Positions 7,365 through 17,498 of a DNA stretch of 64,000 nucleotides are shown here, piece by piece. The notes under the pieces were generated by a model, which did no database searches, was not told the origin of the DNA, and saw only the letters and a list, made by a program, of their open reading frames with translations. Numbering within the stretch: position 1 is the first letter of the stretch; each line of letters begins with the position of its first letter. The position numbers and the translations under genes are program-made. Origin of the DNA: Cognatundibacterium squillarum (GTDB lineage: Bacteria > Pseudomonadota > Gammaproteobacteria > Burkholderiales > Burkholderiaceae_D); NCBI RefSeq assembly GCF_014652435.1, contig NZ_BMYU01000001.1, positions 248,001 to 312,000 of the forward strand. The letters run 5' to 3'.

Positions 7365-8039
7365 TTACAGAATACTGCTCAACGCAACGCAAACTGCGAG
7401 CAGCAAAGCCAGCTCATCATTCTGGTAAAGATTCTGGCGGAAGGTTTCCGCATCAATAATCCCAAGTACCTTGCCATCGGTTGTCAGCACTGGTAAGCAA
7501 GCTTCGGCATTCACCTTTGGATCACAAGTATAGTACTCGCCGCCTCTGGCAACATAAGCTTGCACATCGTGAATGATACGCCCACGCCCGGACAAACCAA
7601 CCGAACTGTTGTTGCTGATCGCAGCAAATTCCGGTGTTAGCGGAAATTCTGCACGCGAAGGGGCGCCGAAATACGCAAGCTTTACCAGCGCACGATGCGC
7701 GTCAAGTTGTCGGGCCTGATAAATACCAAACCAGTCTGACTGACTATGCTGCCGGTAAAAGGCGGTAATTTGTGTTACAGCTTTGAGTAAAGGTTTAGCG
7801 ACAAGCGCATCGCCACCCAGCGTTTTTAACAAGTCGTAAGGTTCGGACGCCAGTTGACCGAACAGAGAACATGAGCCACCCTCTCCCAGCTCGGGGACAG
7901 CATATTGCCATGCGATATCTATTTCTTCAGATGTGGCTAACGCGGACTTCAATGCGTCCAGATATTGCTGTGCTTTCTCGAGAACTGCAGAACCAATATC
8001 CTGCAATCCAACCTGCCCTGCGTATGCGGAAACATCCAT
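7365..8039 (-). CDS. GAF-domain protein, distant from free-methionine-sulfoxide reductase
   Basis: A 224-residue cytoplasmic protein. The N-terminal half is helical. The C-terminal half (about residues 90-222) has a GAF-like pattern: a segment ending NNSSVGLSGRGRIIHDV, then YTCDPKVNAEACLPVLTTDGKVLGIIDAE. The ACLPVL...GKVLGIIDAE ending recalls fRMsr-type GAF proteins, but I cannot place the full set of catalytic cysteines, so a small-molecule sensor is equally possible. It is a lone gene on minus downstream of tRNA-Arg and its terminator. The function is not assigned. Confidence 0.6.
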   Translation of the reverse strand: MDVSAYAGQVGLQDIGSAVLEKAQQYLDALKSALATSEEIDIAWQYAVPELGEGGSCSLFGQLASEPYDLLKTLGGDALVAKPLLKAVTQITAFYRQHSQSDWFGIYQARQLDAHRALVKLAYFGAPSRAEFPLTPEFAAISNNSSVGLSGRGRIIHDVQAYVARGGEYYTCDPKVNAEACLPVLTTDGKVLGIIDAETFRQNLYQNDELALLLAVCVALSSIL

Positions 8040-8064
8040 TCCTGAATCACTCCTTGAAATGAAA

Positions 8065-8087
8065 AAAGCCCGGAATATCCGGGCTTT
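8065..8087 (-). terminator. Intrinsic terminator after tRNA-Arg
   Basis: AAAGCCCGG and CCGGGCTTT form a tight hairpin. On the minus strand it is followed by a T-run just downstream of the tRNA 3' end. Confidence 0.85.
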
Positions 8088-8093
8088 GAAATC

Positions 8094-8170
8094 TGGCCTG
8101 CCCAGTAGGAATCGAACCTACGACCCCGGGCTTAGAAGGCCCGTGCTCTATCCAACTGAGCTATGGACAG
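8094..8170 (-). tRNA. tRNA-Arg (anticodon TCT)
   Basis: The minus strand folds as a 77-base tRNA. The acceptor stem is CTGTCCA/TGGGCAG with one G-U pair. The anticodon loop CTTCTAA contains TCT. The T-arm is GTAGG TTCGATT CCTAC, and the 3' CCA is encoded. It lies downstream of glmM and may share its transcript. tRNA-Arg(TCT) genes are frequent integration sites, but no island or repeated 3' fragment is visible here. Confidence 0.95.
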
Positions 8171-8253
8171 CAAATTTTTCTGTCAGAAAAATTTCTGAAG
8201 GCAGAATAGTACATGATGGCACCCCTACTTTCAATAAGGACACCAAAAATTCC

Positions 8254-9594
8254 TTATCCGCGCAAATGTGCCGCTAAACGGTGTGCACATGCATGTGCAA
8301 GATCAGCGTTGTCCGCCTCAACCATCACGCGGATCAACGGTTCCGTGCCAGAAGCGCGAATCAGAACGCGGCCACGATCACCGAGCTCTTCTTCCACTGC
8401 TGCTTTGTCTGCGACCATTGCTGCATTCGCTCTCCAGTCGGTTCCTGCCGCAACACGTACATTGACCAGCGACTGCGGATACAGATTCAGATCCTTCACC
8501 GCCTCGTCCAGAGATACTTTTTTACGTTGCAGCGCAGACAGAACCTGCAGAGCGGACACAATACCGTCACCAGTAGAGTGTTTATCCAGACACAGCAAAT
8601 GACCCGAGCCTTCACCACCAAGCAACCAGCCGTGCTCAGCCAGTTGTTCCAGTACGTAGCGATCCCCAACCTTCGCGCGCACAAAGCCAATACCTTTTTG
8701 CTTCAACGCGACTTCGACCGCCATATTCGTCATCAGCGTACCGACAACACCTGCAACCGGCCCGGTAGATAAACGATCCGTTGCCATCAGATACAACAAC
8801 TGATCACCATTGTAGATTTGACCATGTTTATCAACCATGATCAGGCGATCTGCATCACCATCGAGGGCGATACCAAGATCGGCATGATTTGCGCGGACAG
8901 CTACGGCAAGCGTTTCAGGGTGAGTTGCGCCAACTTTATCGTTAATGTTTAAACCATTCGGTGTATTGCCAATTGCAATAACTTCTGCACCGAGCTCATG
9001 GAATACATTCGGGGCGATATCATAGGCGGCGCCATGCGCGCAATCGACGACAATTTTCAAGCCACGTAAATCGAGTTCCGATGGAAAAGTACTCTTGCAG
9101 AACTCAATATAACGACCATTGGCATCGCGTAAACGGTGTGCTTTCCCGAGTGCGTCGGACGAAACGCATTGCATACCTTTTTCCAATTCCGCTTCGATTG
9201 CCAATTCAATTTCATCTGGCAACTTGTTACCTGAGGCAGAGAAAAATTTGATACCGTTATCGTCGAACGGATTGTGCGAAGCGGAAATAACAACACCAGC
9301 TTGCAAACGGAGGGCGCGCGTGAGATATGCAACAGCTGGTGTCGGCATTGGCCCCGCCAGCATGACATCGACGCCCGCAGCAGAGAATCCTGCTTCAAGG
9401 CTGGCTTCAAGCATATAGCCGGAAATACGGGTATCTTTACCGATTAAAATTGTTGGTTTGACACCGGGGGCAGCATTACCCTGCGCAAGGACTTTACCCG
9501 CAGCATAACCCAGACGCATTACAAAGTCTGGTGTAATCGGACTTACACCAACTTTGCCACGAATACCGTCTGTCCCAAAGAATTTTCTTGTCAT
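8254..9594 (-). CDS. glmM: Phosphoglucosamine mutase
   Basis: A 446-residue alpha-D-phosphohexomutase that converts glucosamine-6-phosphate to glucosamine-1-phosphate for UDP-GlcNAc, peptidoglycan and LPS synthesis. The N-terminal FGTDGIRG is present. The phosphoserine loop is ISASHNP, with the catalytic serine at 106. The metal loop is DGDADR and the phosphate-binding loop near the C-terminus is [14 protein letters not shown]. Length is typical. It is the last protein gene of the ftsH-folP-glmM series, 16 bases after folP, an order common in proteobacteria. Confidence 0.97.
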   Translation of the reverse strand: MTRKFFGTDGIRGKVGVSPITPDFVMRLGYAAGKVLAQGNAAPGVKPTILIGKDTRISGYMLEASLEAGFSAAGVDVMLAGPMPTPAVAYLTRALRLQAGVVISASHNPFDDNGIKFFSASGNKLPDEIELAIEAELEKGMQCVSSDALGKAHRLRDANGRYIEFCKSTFPSELDLRGLKIVVDCAHGAAYDIAPNVFHELGAEVIAIGNTPNGLNINDKVGATHPETLAVAVRANHADLGIALDGDADRLIMVDKHGQIYNGDQLLYLMATDRLSTGPVAGVVGTLMTNMAVEVALKQKGIGFVRAKVGDRYVLEQLAEHGWLLGGEGSGHLLCLDKHSTGDGIVSALQVLSALQRKKVSLDEAVKDLNLYPQSLVNVRVAAGTDWRANAAMVADKAAVEEELGDRGRVLIRASGTEPLIRVMVEADNADLAHACAHRLAAHLRG

Positions 9595-9610
9595 TTTAAT
9601 TTTCTCAATC

Positions 9611-10450
9611 TCAGATTAAATTCCGCATTACTTTCAAAGCATCGACTGTTTCTGGTACATCGTGTACGCGAACGATTGCAGCCCCAAGTTGTACGCCGGC
9701 CAGAGCACCGGCAAGACTGCCAGCGAGCCTCTGGTCTGTTGATTTTCCTGTTAAGCCGCCAATCATAGACTTACGTGAAATACCAATCAATAGAGGCAAG
9801 CCAAATTCATCTGAAAAATATGGTATTTTTTTAAACAAATCTACATTGTGCTGCAAAGATTTACCGAATCCGAACCCGGGATCCAGAGAAATTCTGGCAC
9901 GCTCAATGCCACTCGATTCAAATTCCTGCAATCTTTCCCGAAAGTAGGCATGAACCTCTGATACCACATCCTCATATGCTGGTGCAGTCTGCATGGTTTC
10001 AGGCGTTTTTTGCATATGCATGATGCATAGTCCAACATTGCTGTCAGCCACAGCAGATACCGACTCCCGGCTTTGAAAGCCTTTGATATCGTTAACCATG
10101 TCCGCTCCCGCAGCAATTACCTCCCGCATCACTTCTGGCTTATAGGTATCGACCGATATTGCAACACCACTATCCCTTAACGCATAAACTGCAGGCATCA
10201 CACGATCCAACTCTTCCTGCAAAGATAAAGGCTTTGAGCCGGGACGCGTAGACTCACCACCGATATCAATAATATCTACTCCTGCTTCAATCATTAATTG
10301 CGCATGATCCAGTGCGAGATCCAGATTGCGAAACTTACCGCCATCTGAAAACGAATCCGGTGTGACATTTAAGATCCCCATCACCAGCGGACAATAAGGT
10401 TCCGGGGAGATCGCGAATTCAAAGCGACCACATTGAAAAACTGGGTTCAT
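9611..10450 (-). CDS. folP: Dihydropteroate synthase
   Basis: A 279-residue TIM-barrel enzyme joining p-aminobenzoate to the pterin diphosphate in folate synthesis; it is the sulfonamide target. Diagnostic motifs are [16 protein letters not shown] near residue 25 and [11 protein letters not shown] near residue 62, with GISRKSMIG toward the C-terminus. It sits between ftsH and glmM. Its start region is unusual: a terminator-like hairpin with a T-run ends about eight bases before the ATG, leaving no Shine-Dalgarno sequence. Expression may therefore depend on readthrough or on an altered initiation mode. Confidence 0.96.
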   Translation of the reverse strand: MNPVFQCGRFEFAISPEPYCPLVMGILNVTPDSFSDGGKFRNLDLALDHAQLMIEAGVDIIDIGGESTRPGSKPLSLQEELDRVMPAVYALRDSGVAISVDTYKPEVMREVIAAGADMVNDIKGFQSRESVSAVADSNVGLCIMHMQKTPETMQTAPAYEDVVSEVHAYFRERLQEFESSGIERARISLDPGFGFGKSLQHNVDLFKKIPYFSDEFGLPLLIGISRKSMIGGLTGKSTDQRLAGSLAGALAGVQLGAAIVRVHDVPETVDALKVMRNLI

Positions 10451-10458
10451 AATAAAAA

Positions 10459-10479
10459 AAGGTGAGTCAGACTCACCTT
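10459..10479 (-). terminator. Terminator-like hairpin between ftsH and folP
   Basis: AAGGTGAGTC and GACTCACCTT pair around a single loop base. On the minus strand a run of T follows at once and ends close to the folP start codon. It is a good intrinsic terminator by shape, placed inside what is usually one operon. Confidence 0.75.
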
Positions 10480-10499
10480 GAAAGAGATTACAAATCGGA

Positions 10500-12377
10500 T
10501 CAGGCGTGAGCCGCAGCGCCTGGGGTTAATCCACCGTCACTGCTGCCGGATGGTTTTACCGTTGCCGAGCTAACCTTAGGAGGACGCGGTTCCATTCCCG
10601 CCATAATGTCATTGATCTGATCAGCGTCGATGGTTTCCCAGTCGAGCAATGCTTTTGTCATAGCCTCAACTTTGTCGCGGTTCTCTTCGAGCAATCGACG
10701 CGCAAGTGCGTACTGTTCATCAAGAATGCGCTTAATTTCCGAATCGACTTTTTGTTGGGTTGCTTCGGAAATTGTTTTTGATGATCCGCCAAAGTAGCCA
10801 TCCTGACTGTCTTCATAAACCATTACGCCCATCTCAGACATACCGAATTTAGTCACCATTGCTCTTGCAAGTTTGGTCGCACGGGCAAAGTCATTGGAAG
10901 CACCGGTGGACATCTGGTTGACAAAAACCTCCTCAGCAATACGTCCGCCAAACAAAATAGCAATTTCTTCCAGCATTTTGTCTTTGTAGCCGCTGATCTG
11001 ATCATGCTCTGGCAATTGCCACGTCAGTCCTAAAGCGTACCCGCGCGGCATAATCGTTACTTTATGTACCGGGTCTGCCTTAGGCAATAATTTTGCGACA
11101 ACTGCGTGACCGGATTCGTGGTAAGCCGTATTTCTGCGCTCTTCTTCACGCATTACCATGGATTTGCGCTCCGGACCCATGAAAATCTTATCCTTCGCAT
11201 CTTCAAAGTCCTGCATCTCGACGAAGCGTTTGTTACGGCGTGCAGCAAACAGGGCGGCTTCATTGACAAGATTTGCCAGTTCAGCACCCGAAAAACCCGG
11301 TGTTCCACGAGCCAGAATGTCTGCTTTTACATCCGAACTTACCGGAACCTTGCGCATGTGTACGTTCAGAATCTGCTCGCGGCCACGAATATCCGGCAAC
11401 CCTACATTCACCTGACGATCAAAACGACCAGGGCGCAACAAGGCTTTATCAAGTACATCCGCACGGTTGGTTGCTGCAATCACAATTACGCCGGAATTTG
11501 GTTCAAAACCATCCATCTCGACAAGCATCTGATTCAGTGTTTGCTCGCGCTCGTCATTTCCACCACCCATCCCAGCTCCGCGATGGCGACCAACAGCGTC
11601 AATTTCGTCAATGAAAATGATGCACGGAGAGTGTTTTTTCGCAGTTTCGAACATGTCGCGCACACGAGATGCACCAACACCAACGAACATTTCAACGAAA
11701 TCCGAACCGGAAATAGTAAAGAAAGGAACTTTCGCTTCGCCGGCGATGGCACGCGCCAACAGGGTTTTACCCGTTCCTGGCGGCCCAACCATCAGAATGC
11801 CACGGGGAATGCGCCCGCCGAGCTTTTGAAATTTACTTGGATCGCGCAGAAAGTCGACAACTTCAGTCACTTCTTCTTTTGCCTCGTCACAACCGGCAAC
11901 ATCAGCAAAAGTAACATTATTGTTTGTATCATCCAGCATTCTTGCTTTTGATTTACCAAATGAGAATGCCCCGCCTTTGCCGCCGCCTTGCATTTGGCGC
12001 ATAAAAAACACCCAGACACCTATCAACAAAAGCATCGGGAACCATGAGATAAATATCTGCGACAGGAAGGATTGCTCTTCAGGTGCTTTAACGTCAAATT
12101 TAACGTTGTTGCTGACCAGATCACTTACTAAACCGCGATCAAGAATCGTGATTTGGGACTTAATCTTTGTGCCTTCTGTGGTGACGGCAGTGACAGTCCG
12201 TGCCGCCTCGTCAATAGTTGCTTCTTTAATGCGGTTATTTTTTACCCGTTCCAAAAACTCCGAGTATGGAACAGATGCGCCGATATTGGCACTCTTGCTC
12301 TCGAATTGTTTAAATAAAGTAAACAGCACCAGAGCCACGACGACCCAGATTGCTGCTTTTGAGAACATATTATTCAC
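10500..12377 (-). CDS. ftsH: ATP-dependent zinc metalloprotease FtsH
   Basis: A 625-residue inner-membrane AAA+ protease that degrades misfolded membrane proteins and short-lived regulators. Transmembrane segments lie at about 7-23 and 108-126, flanking the periplasmic domain. Walker A is GPPGTGKT (198-205) and Walker B is IIFIDEID. The zinc motif is HESGH (420-424). The tail is Gly/Ser/Ala-rich. The start is GTG at 12377 with AAGGAG five bases upstream; the next ATG (codon 4) is too far from it. It follows rlmE by 112 bases, the usual neighbour in betaproteobacteria. Confidence 0.97.
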   Translation of the reverse strand: MNNMFSKAAIWVVVALVLFTLFKQFESKSANIGASVPYSEFLERVKNNRIKEATIDEAARTVTAVTTEGTKIKSQITILDRGLVSDLVSNNVKFDVKAPEEQSFLSQIFISWFPMLLLIGVWVFFMRQMQGGGKGGAFSFGKSKARMLDDTNNNVTFADVAGCDEAKEEVTEVVDFLRDPSKFQKLGGRIPRGILMVGPPGTGKTLLARAIAGEAKVPFFTISGSDFVEMFVGVGASRVRDMFETAKKHSPCIIFIDEIDAVGRHRGAGMGGGNDEREQTLNQMLVEMDGFEPNSGVIVIAATNRADVLDKALLRPGRFDRQVNVGLPDIRGREQILNVHMRKVPVSSDVKADILARGTPGFSGAELANLVNEAALFAARRNKRFVEMQDFEDAKDKIFMGPERKSMVMREEERRNTAYHESGHAVVAKLLPKADPVHKVTIMPRGYALGLTWQLPEHDQISGYKDKMLEEIAILFGGRIAEEVFVNQMSTGASNDFARATKLARAMVTKFGMSEMGVMVYEDSQDGYFGGSSKTISEATQQKVDSEIKRILDEQYALARRLLEENRDKVEAMTKALLDWETIDADQINDIMAGMEPRPPKVSSATVKPSGSSDGGLTPGAAAHA

Positions 12378-12489
12378 GAAAACTCCTTAAAAACAGGACG
12401 AGGCTTTTCAATCAGGCGATTCTACCTTTATTACAAAAAGCCTGCTAAGTGGCATATGCAGGCCACCTTGCGAATTATCAACCCCAAAT

Positions 12490-13134
12490 TCATTGAGAAT
12501 TTTTCAAACCTTTTCCCAGCAAGAATATCTCGGACGATTTATCCCTGCTCGCCTTTGGTTTCTTATTGGAAACAAGTTTAAATTCACTTTTGAACATTGT
12601 CACAATATTATTGTAAGCAGGACCATGAAAACACTTTACCAGCAATGCACCATTGGGCTTGAGATGTGCTTTTGCAAAATCTACGGCGAGCTCCATGATG
12701 TATTCTATTCTTGCCGCATCGACCGTTGGGTGCCCAGACAGATTTGGCGCCATATCTGACAAAACCAAATCCAGCTTTCTACCTTTCAGGCGTTCCTCCA
12801 GTTGATCCAAAACTGCCTCTTCGGTGAAGTCCCCCTGAATAAAGTCGACATCAGCAACCGGGGCCATAGGAAGTAAGTCCAATGCAAAGATTTCCCCGTG
12901 GATTCCTCCCCCCTCTTTTCCGGAAAGCTTATTGCGCACATATTGCGACCAGCTACCCGGCGCCGCACCAAGATCGACGATCAGTTGTCCGGGACGGATG
13001 AGTTTTTCTGATTCATCGATCTCTTTTAACTTGTAAACTGCACGGGCCCGATAGCCCTCTTTTTGCGCCAGTTTCACGTAAGGATCATTAATATGATCGT
13101 GAATCCAATTTTGATTGAATTTATTCTTTGCCAT
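12490..13134 (-). CDS. rlmE: 23S rRNA (uridine-2'-O-)-methyltransferase RlmE (FtsJ/RrmJ)
   Basis: A 214-residue SAM-dependent methyltransferase that modifies U2552 (E. coli numbering) of 23S rRNA in the 50S subunit. The SAM-binding loop [12 protein letters not shown] lies near residues 53-64. The catalytic pieces are [10 protein letters not shown] and LLVKCFHG. Length is typical. The start lies 32 bases from the yhbY start on the other strand, so the two share a very short divergent promoter region. ftsH follows downstream. Confidence 0.96.
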   Translation of the reverse strand: MAKNKFNQNWIHDHINDPYVKLAQKEGYRARAVYKLKEIDESEKLIRPGQLIVDLGAAPGSWSQYVRNKLSGKEGGGIHGEIFALDLLPMAPVADVDFIQGDFTEEAVLDQLEERLKGRKLDLVLSDMAPNLSGHPTVDAARIEYIMELAVDFAKAHLKPNGALLVKCFHGPAYNNIVTMFKSEFKLVSNKKPKASRDKSSEIFLLGKGLKNSQ

Positions 13135-13166
13135 TCGCGTAAAATACAGCCTTGAAAGGAAATTTT

Positions 13167-13637
13167 ATGTTGAAACTTACACCTGCTGAGCGCAGTGATT
13201 TGCGCTCACAAGCACATGGACTGAAACCCGTTGTTCTGATCGGCGAAGCCGGTCTCAGCGAGACAGTTGTTAAAGAAATTGATGCTGCACTGAATGCACA
13301 CGGCCTGATCAAAGTTCGTGTCTTTGGCGACGATCGTGAAGCACGCATTGAAATATTCGACACAATTTGTGCTGACTTGAAAGCTGCACCGATTCAACAC
13401 ATCGGAAAACTGCTGGTGCTATACCGCCAGCAAAAAGAGAACTCAAAGACAAGCAATTCAGCCCCTAAAGGGAAAGGATTGCGTGAAGTAACGATTGTCA
13501 AACCGAGCGCCAGTGGCACAAAAAAACCAACGGTTAAAAAAGTTCTGGTTAAAGGCAATGAGCGGGTAACCCAGGGCGGCAACATTAAGCGCGCTAAGCA
13601 ACGCCAGTCCAGCGCAAAGAAAACAGTACTTCGCTGA
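13167..13637 (+). CDS. yhbY: YhbY-family (CRM domain) RNA-binding protein, C-terminally extended
   Basis: A 156-residue protein. Residues 1-97 are a CRM/CRS1-YhbY domain (LTPAERSDLRSQAHGLKPVV, then the GxxG-like GEAGLS loop and KVRVFGDDREAR). E. coli YhbY stops at about 97 residues; here a basic tail of about 60 residues follows, rich in Lys, Ser and Thr (for example KGNERVTQGGNIKRAKQRQS). YhbY associates with pre-50S ribosomal particles, which fits its divergent partner rlmE. The ATG at 13167 is preceded by AAAGGA; a TTG five codons upstream lacks a ribosome-binding site. Confidence 0.88.
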   Translation: MLKLTPAERSDLRSQAHGLKPVVLIGEAGLSETVVKEIDAALNAHGLIKVRVFGDDREARIEIFDTICADLKAAPIQHIGKLLVLYRQQKENSKTSNSAPKGKGLREVTIVKPSASGTKKPTVKKVLVKGNERVTQGGNIKRAKQRQSSAKKTVLR

Positions 13638-13643
13638 TACTAA

Positions 13644-13674
13644 AAACAAACCGGCGCCGTGCGCCGGTTTGTTT
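13644..13674. terminator. Bidirectional terminator between yhbY and greA
   Basis: AAACAAACCGGCGC pairs perfectly with GCGCCGGTTTGTTT around the loop CGT. It serves the convergent yhbY and greA genes. Confidence 0.9.
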
Positions 13675-13680
13675 TGTCGC

Positions 13681-14157
13681 TTACAGATACTTTACATCGA
13701 GAATTTCATATTCACGAACGCCTGCCGGCGCCTGAACGCCAACAACATCACCAGCATATTTACCAATTAATGCCCGTGCGATCGGGGACGTAATCGACAC
13801 TTTACTTACTTTAATGTCTGCTTCGTCTTCACCAACAATCTGGTAACTGACTTTTTGCCCGTTTTCCAGATCTTCCAGCGCGACTGTCGCGCCAAAAACC
13901 ACACGCCCCTCTGCATCGAGTTCAGACGGATCGATTACCTGTGCAGAGCTTAATTTTCCCTCAAGCTCTGCGATACGACCTTCGATAAAAGCCTGACGCT
14001 CTTTAGCAGCATCATATTCCGCATTTTCCGAAAGATCACCCTGAGCCCGCGCCTCTGCGATTGCATTAATCACCGCCGGACGCTCTTTTGTTTTCAGCGT
14101 GTGCAATTCTTGCTTCAGTAATTCCGCGCCAAATTTGGTAATAGGTACTGTACTCAT
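13681..14157 (-). CDS. greA: Transcription elongation factor GreA
   Basis: A 158-residue protein. The N-terminal antiparallel coiled coil (about residues 1-75) contains ARAQGDLSENAEYDAAKERQ, which carries the acidic tip that enters the RNA polymerase secondary channel. A C-terminal FKBP-like domain follows. GreA stimulates cleavage of backtracked transcripts. It lies directly after carB, a conserved order in many betaproteobacteria, but hairpins with a T-run separate the two genes, so greA probably also has its own promoter. Confidence 0.97.
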   Translation of the reverse strand: MSTVPITKFGAELLKQELHTLKTKERPAVINAIAEARAQGDLSENAEYDAAKERQAFIEGRIAELEGKLSSAQVIDPSELDAEGRVVFGATVALEDLENGQKVSYQIVGEDEADIKVSKVSITSPIARALIGKYAGDVVGVQAPAGVREYEILDVKYL

Positions 14158-14185
14158 TTACTTACCAGAAAAATGAAAAAGAAAA

Positions 14186-14239
14186 AATACAGAGGCCACA
14201 GCCAACATCTTTACAGATGTTCAGTGCGGCCTCTGTATT
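14186..14239 (-). terminator. Large terminator-like hairpin between carB and greA
   Basis: A 12-bp perfect outer stem (AATACAGAGGCC at 14186-14197 with GGCCTCTGTATT at 14228-14239) encloses a second 6-bp stem (AACATC/GATGTT). On the minus strand it is followed by a T-rich run. It looks like the carAB terminator. Confidence 0.8.
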
Positions 14240-14246
14240 CAGGATT

Positions 14247-14264
14247 GTGACGGCTACCCGTCAC
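14247..14264 (-). other. Second hairpin just after carB
   Basis: GTGACGG and CCGTCAC (14247-14253 and 14258-14264) pair around a four-base loop, 11 bases past the carB stop and before the large hairpin. There is no T-run, so it may serve as a 3'-end stabiliser. Confidence 0.55.
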
Positions 14265-14275
14265 TTAATTGCTCG

Positions 14276-17200
14276 TCAGTTTAAAGACTTATGCAAGCCT
14301 TGTAAATCATAAACATGCAACTGGTTCAAGTGACGCATCCCCTCAACAGCTGCTTCTGCTCCGGCAATTGTAGTGAACGTCGTCGCACGTGCCGCCAATG
14401 CGGATGTACGAATTGCGCGAGAGTCCAGAATTGCATTGCGACGCTCTTCTACGGTATTAATTACCATTGCAATATCGTTATTTTTGATCATATCAACAAC
14501 GTGCGGACGTCCTTCAACCACTTTGTTGACGACAGAAACAGGAACGCCTTCAGCTGCAATCGCTGCTGCCGTGCCACGGGTTGCAACGATTGAAAAGCCC
14601 AGCTCGACCAGATCTTTCGCCACTTTCACGGCACGTGGCTTGTCACTGTTTTTGATGCTCAGGAAAACCTTACCGCCTGTTGGCAGTTTCACACCGGCAC
14701 CGAGCTGAGACTTAACAAACGCTTCGCCGAATGTCTTGCCAACACCCATCACTTCGCCCGTCGATTTCATTTCAGGACCCAGAATAGTATCTACGCCAGG
14801 GAATTTAACGAACGGGAAAACAGCTTCTTTCACGCTGTAGTAAGGCGGGACGACTTCCTCGCCGATACCCTGTGAGTCCAGAGACTGACCAACCATGCAG
14901 CGTGCCGCAATCTTAGCCAGTTGCAAGCCTGTCGCCTTGGATACGTAAGGCACTGTCCGTGAAGCACGCGGATTCACTTCCAGAACGTAGACCACATCCT
15001 GACCTTCAGACTGCTGAATCGCAAACTGTACGTTCATCAGACCAACGACGTTCAGACCTTTGGCCATCAATGCGGTTTGGCGCTTCAGTTCGTTAATCGT
15101 TTCCTGTTTCAGGGAATATGGCGGCAACGAGCAAGCTGAGTCACCTGAGTGAACACCAGCTTGTTCAATATGCTCCATGACACCACCGATAAAGGTGCGC
15201 TCTCCGTCAGACAAGCAGTCAACGTCAACTTCAATCGCATCATTCAGGAAGCGATCCAGCAATACCGGAGAATCATTGGAAACTTTCACCGCTTCACGCA
15301 TATAGCGCTCAAGATCACGTTGCTCGTGAACGATTTCCATCGCACGACCACCCAGAACATAAGACGGACGAACCACCAGTGGGTAACCGATTTCCTGTGC
15401 CAGAGCCAGTGCTTCAGACTCAGTACGTGCCGTACGATTAGGCGGTTGACGCAGGCCCAGATCCTGCAACAGTTTCTGGAAGCGTTCACGGTCTTCCGCT
15501 GCATCGATCATGTCAGGAGATGTACCTACGATAGGCACACCGTTAGCTTCCAGATCCAGAGCAAGCTTCAGCGGCGTCTGGCCACCGTATTGGACAATCA
15601 CGCCGACAGGCTTTTCTTTGTCGACAATTTCCAGTACATCTTCCAGTGTCAGCGGTTCGAAATACAAACGATCAGATGTATCGTAGTCAGTCGAAACTGT
15701 CTCAGGATTACAGTTCACCATAATGGTTTCGTAACCATCTTCGCGCATCGCGAATGCCGCATGAACACAGCAATAATCGAACTCAATACCCTGACCGATA
15801 CGGTTAGGACCTCCACCCAGCACCATGATTTTTTTCTTATCAGTAGGCTGAGATTCGCACTCCTCTTCATATGTGGAGTACATGTACGCTGTGTTAGTTG
15901 CAAACTCACCTGCACAGGTATCCACGCGCTTATATACCGGACGAACATTCAGTGCACGGCGTTTTTCACGCACGGCAGCATCAGTAGTTTTCAGCAGTTT
16001 CGCAAGTCGGCGGTCAGAGAAGCCTTTTTTCTTCAGCGTCAGCATCAGATCGCGGTCGATGTTTTCCAGTTGCTGCTCATCCAGCCAGAGCTCGATATCT
16101 ACGATATCTTTGATCTGAACGAGGAACCATGGATCGATGTGTGTCAGCTGATGCACTTCCTCAAGACTGAAACCCTGCGCGAACGCATCACCAACGTACC
16201 AGATACGATCAGGGCCCGGCTCACCCAGTTCTTTTTCCAGAATCTCGCGATCCTGGGTTTTTTCATTCATACCATCCACGCCAACTTCCAGACCACGCAG
16301 TGCTTTCTGGAATGACTCCTGGAAGGTGCGGCCGATTGCCATGACTTCGCCGACCGATTTCATTTGCGTTGTCAGGCGATTATCAGCCTGTGGGAATTTC
16401 TCAAACGCGAAACGCGGAATCTTGGTAACAACGTAGTCAATCGAAGGCTCAAATGATGCTGGTGTTGCGCCACCAGTGATTTCATTGCGCAGTTCATCCA
16501 GTGTGAAGCCTACGGCCAGTTTTGCCGCAATTTTTGCAATCGGGAAACCAGTTGCTTTCGATGCCAGCGCGGAAGAGCGGGAAACGCGCGGATTCATCTC
16601 AATTACGATCATACGGCCATCTGCCGGATTAACCGAGAACTGCACGTTGGAGCCGCCAGTGTCCACACCGATTTCACGCAGAACTGCCAGCGAGGCGTTA
16701 CGCATGATCTGATACTCTTTATCAGTCAGCGTTTGAGCAGGTGCTACAGTGATCGAGTCACCGGTGTGTACACCCATCGGATCCAGATTTTCGATCGAGC
16801 AAACGATAATGCAGTTATCTGCTTTATCGCGCACGACTTCCATTTCATACTCTTTCCAGCCAATCAGCGACTCTTCAATCAGCAACTCATTGGTAGGGGA
16901 AGCTTCCAGGCCACGCTTACAGATTGTCTCGAACTCTTCAGGATTGTAAGCAATACCACCACCTGTACCACCCATCGTGAATGAAGGGCGGATAATGACA
17001 GGGAAGCCTACATCTTTCTGCACTGCCCATGCTTCATCCATGGAATGCGCGATACCGGAACGGGCTGAACCCAGACCGATGCGCGTCATCGCTTCTTTGA
17101 ATTTCTGACGGTCTTCTGCTTTGTCAATCGCTTCAGGTGTCGCGCCGATCAGCTCCACTTTGTACTTGTGCAGTACGCCGTTACGCCACAGATCCAGCGC

Positions 17201-17494
17201 GCAATTCAGTGCGGTCTGACCGCCCATCGTTGGCAGAATCGCGTCCGGACGTTCTTTGTCGATGATGCGCTCAACGACTTGCCATGTGATTGGCTCGATG
17301 TAAGTCACATCGGCCATTTCAGGGTCGGTCATAATGGTCGCAGGATTGCTGTTGACCAGAATGACGCGATAGCCCTCTTCGCGCAATGCCTTACATGCCT
17401 GAGCACCGGAATAATCGAACTCACAAGCCTGACCGATGATGATCGGACCAGCGCCAATAATCAGAATACTTTTTATATCGTTACGTTTTGGCAT
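14276..17494 (-). CDS. carB: Carbamoyl-phosphate synthase large subunit
   Basis: A 1072-residue enzyme that makes carbamoyl phosphate for pyrimidine and arginine synthesis from bicarbonate, ATP and the ammonia delivered by CarA. It has the expected tandem ATP-grasp halves: [20 protein letters not shown] at the start, and the matching [21 protein letters not shown] near residue 560. The C-terminal MGS-like allosteric domain begins near residue 945 ([20 protein letters not shown]). Length is typical. It starts four bases after the carA stop, so the two are co-transcribed. Confidence 0.98.
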   Translation of the reverse strand: MPKRNDIKSILIIGAGPIIIGQACEFDYSGAQACKALREEGYRVILVNSNPATIMTDPEMADVTYIEPITWQVVERIIDKERPDAILPTMGGQTALNCALDLWRNGVLHKYKVELIGATPEAIDKAEDRQKFKEAMTRIGLGSARSGIAHSMDEAWAVQKDVGFPVIIRPSFTMGGTGGGIAYNPEEFETICKRGLEASPTNELLIEESLIGWKEYEMEVVRDKADNCIIVCSIENLDPMGVHTGDSITVAPAQTLTDKEYQIMRNASLAVLREIGVDTGGSNVQFSVNPADGRMIVIEMNPRVSRSSALASKATGFPIAKIAAKLAVGFTLDELRNEITGGATPASFEPSIDYVVTKIPRFAFEKFPQADNRLTTQMKSVGEVMAIGRTFQESFQKALRGLEVGVDGMNEKTQDREILEKELGEPGPDRIWYVGDAFAQGFSLEEVHQLTHIDPWFLVQIKDIVDIELWLDEQQLENIDRDLMLTLKKKGFSDRRLAKLLKTTDAAVREKRRALNVRPVYKRVDTCAGEFATNTAYMYSTYEEECESQPTDKKKIMVLGGGPNRIGQGIEFDYCCVHAAFAMREDGYETIMVNCNPETVSTDYDTSDRLYFEPLTLEDVLEIVDKEKPVGVIVQYGGQTPLKLALDLEANGVPIVGTSPDMIDAAEDRERFQKLLQDLGLRQPPNRTARTESEALALAQEIGYPLVVRPSYVLGGRAMEIVHEQRDLERYMREAVKVSNDSPVLLDRFLNDAIEVDVDCLSDGERTFIGGVMEHIEQAGVHSGDSACSLPPYSLKQETINELKRQTALMAKGLNVVGLMNVQFAIQQSEGQDVVYVLEVNPRASRTVPYVSKATGLQLAKIAARCMVGQSLDSQGIGEEVVPPYYSVKEAVFPFVKFPGVDTILGPEMKSTGEVMGVGKTFGEAFVKSQLGAGVKLPTGGKVFLSIKNSDKPRAVKVAKDLVELGFSIVATRGTAAAIAAEGVPVSVVNKVVEGRPHVVDMIKNNDIAMVINTVEERRNAILDSRAIRTSALAARATTFTTIAGAEAAVEGMRHLNQLHVYDLQGLHKSLN

Positions 17495-17498
17495 CTTA

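Noticed and set aside
8094-8170. tRNA-Arg(TCT) as an integration site for a mobile island.
   Set aside because: Both flanks are ordinary chromosomal genes and no repeated tRNA 3' fragment is visible in the window.
8172-8194. Palindrome AAATTTTTCTG/AGAAAAATTT next to tRNA-Arg.
   Set aside because: It is AT-only with weak pairing and no GC stem; most likely low-complexity sequence or a minor processing hairpin.
15149-16315. A 388-codon open frame opposite carB.
   Set aside because: It is antisense to a highly conserved essential gene, and a long antisense frame can arise from its codon bias; it has no start signals or domains.
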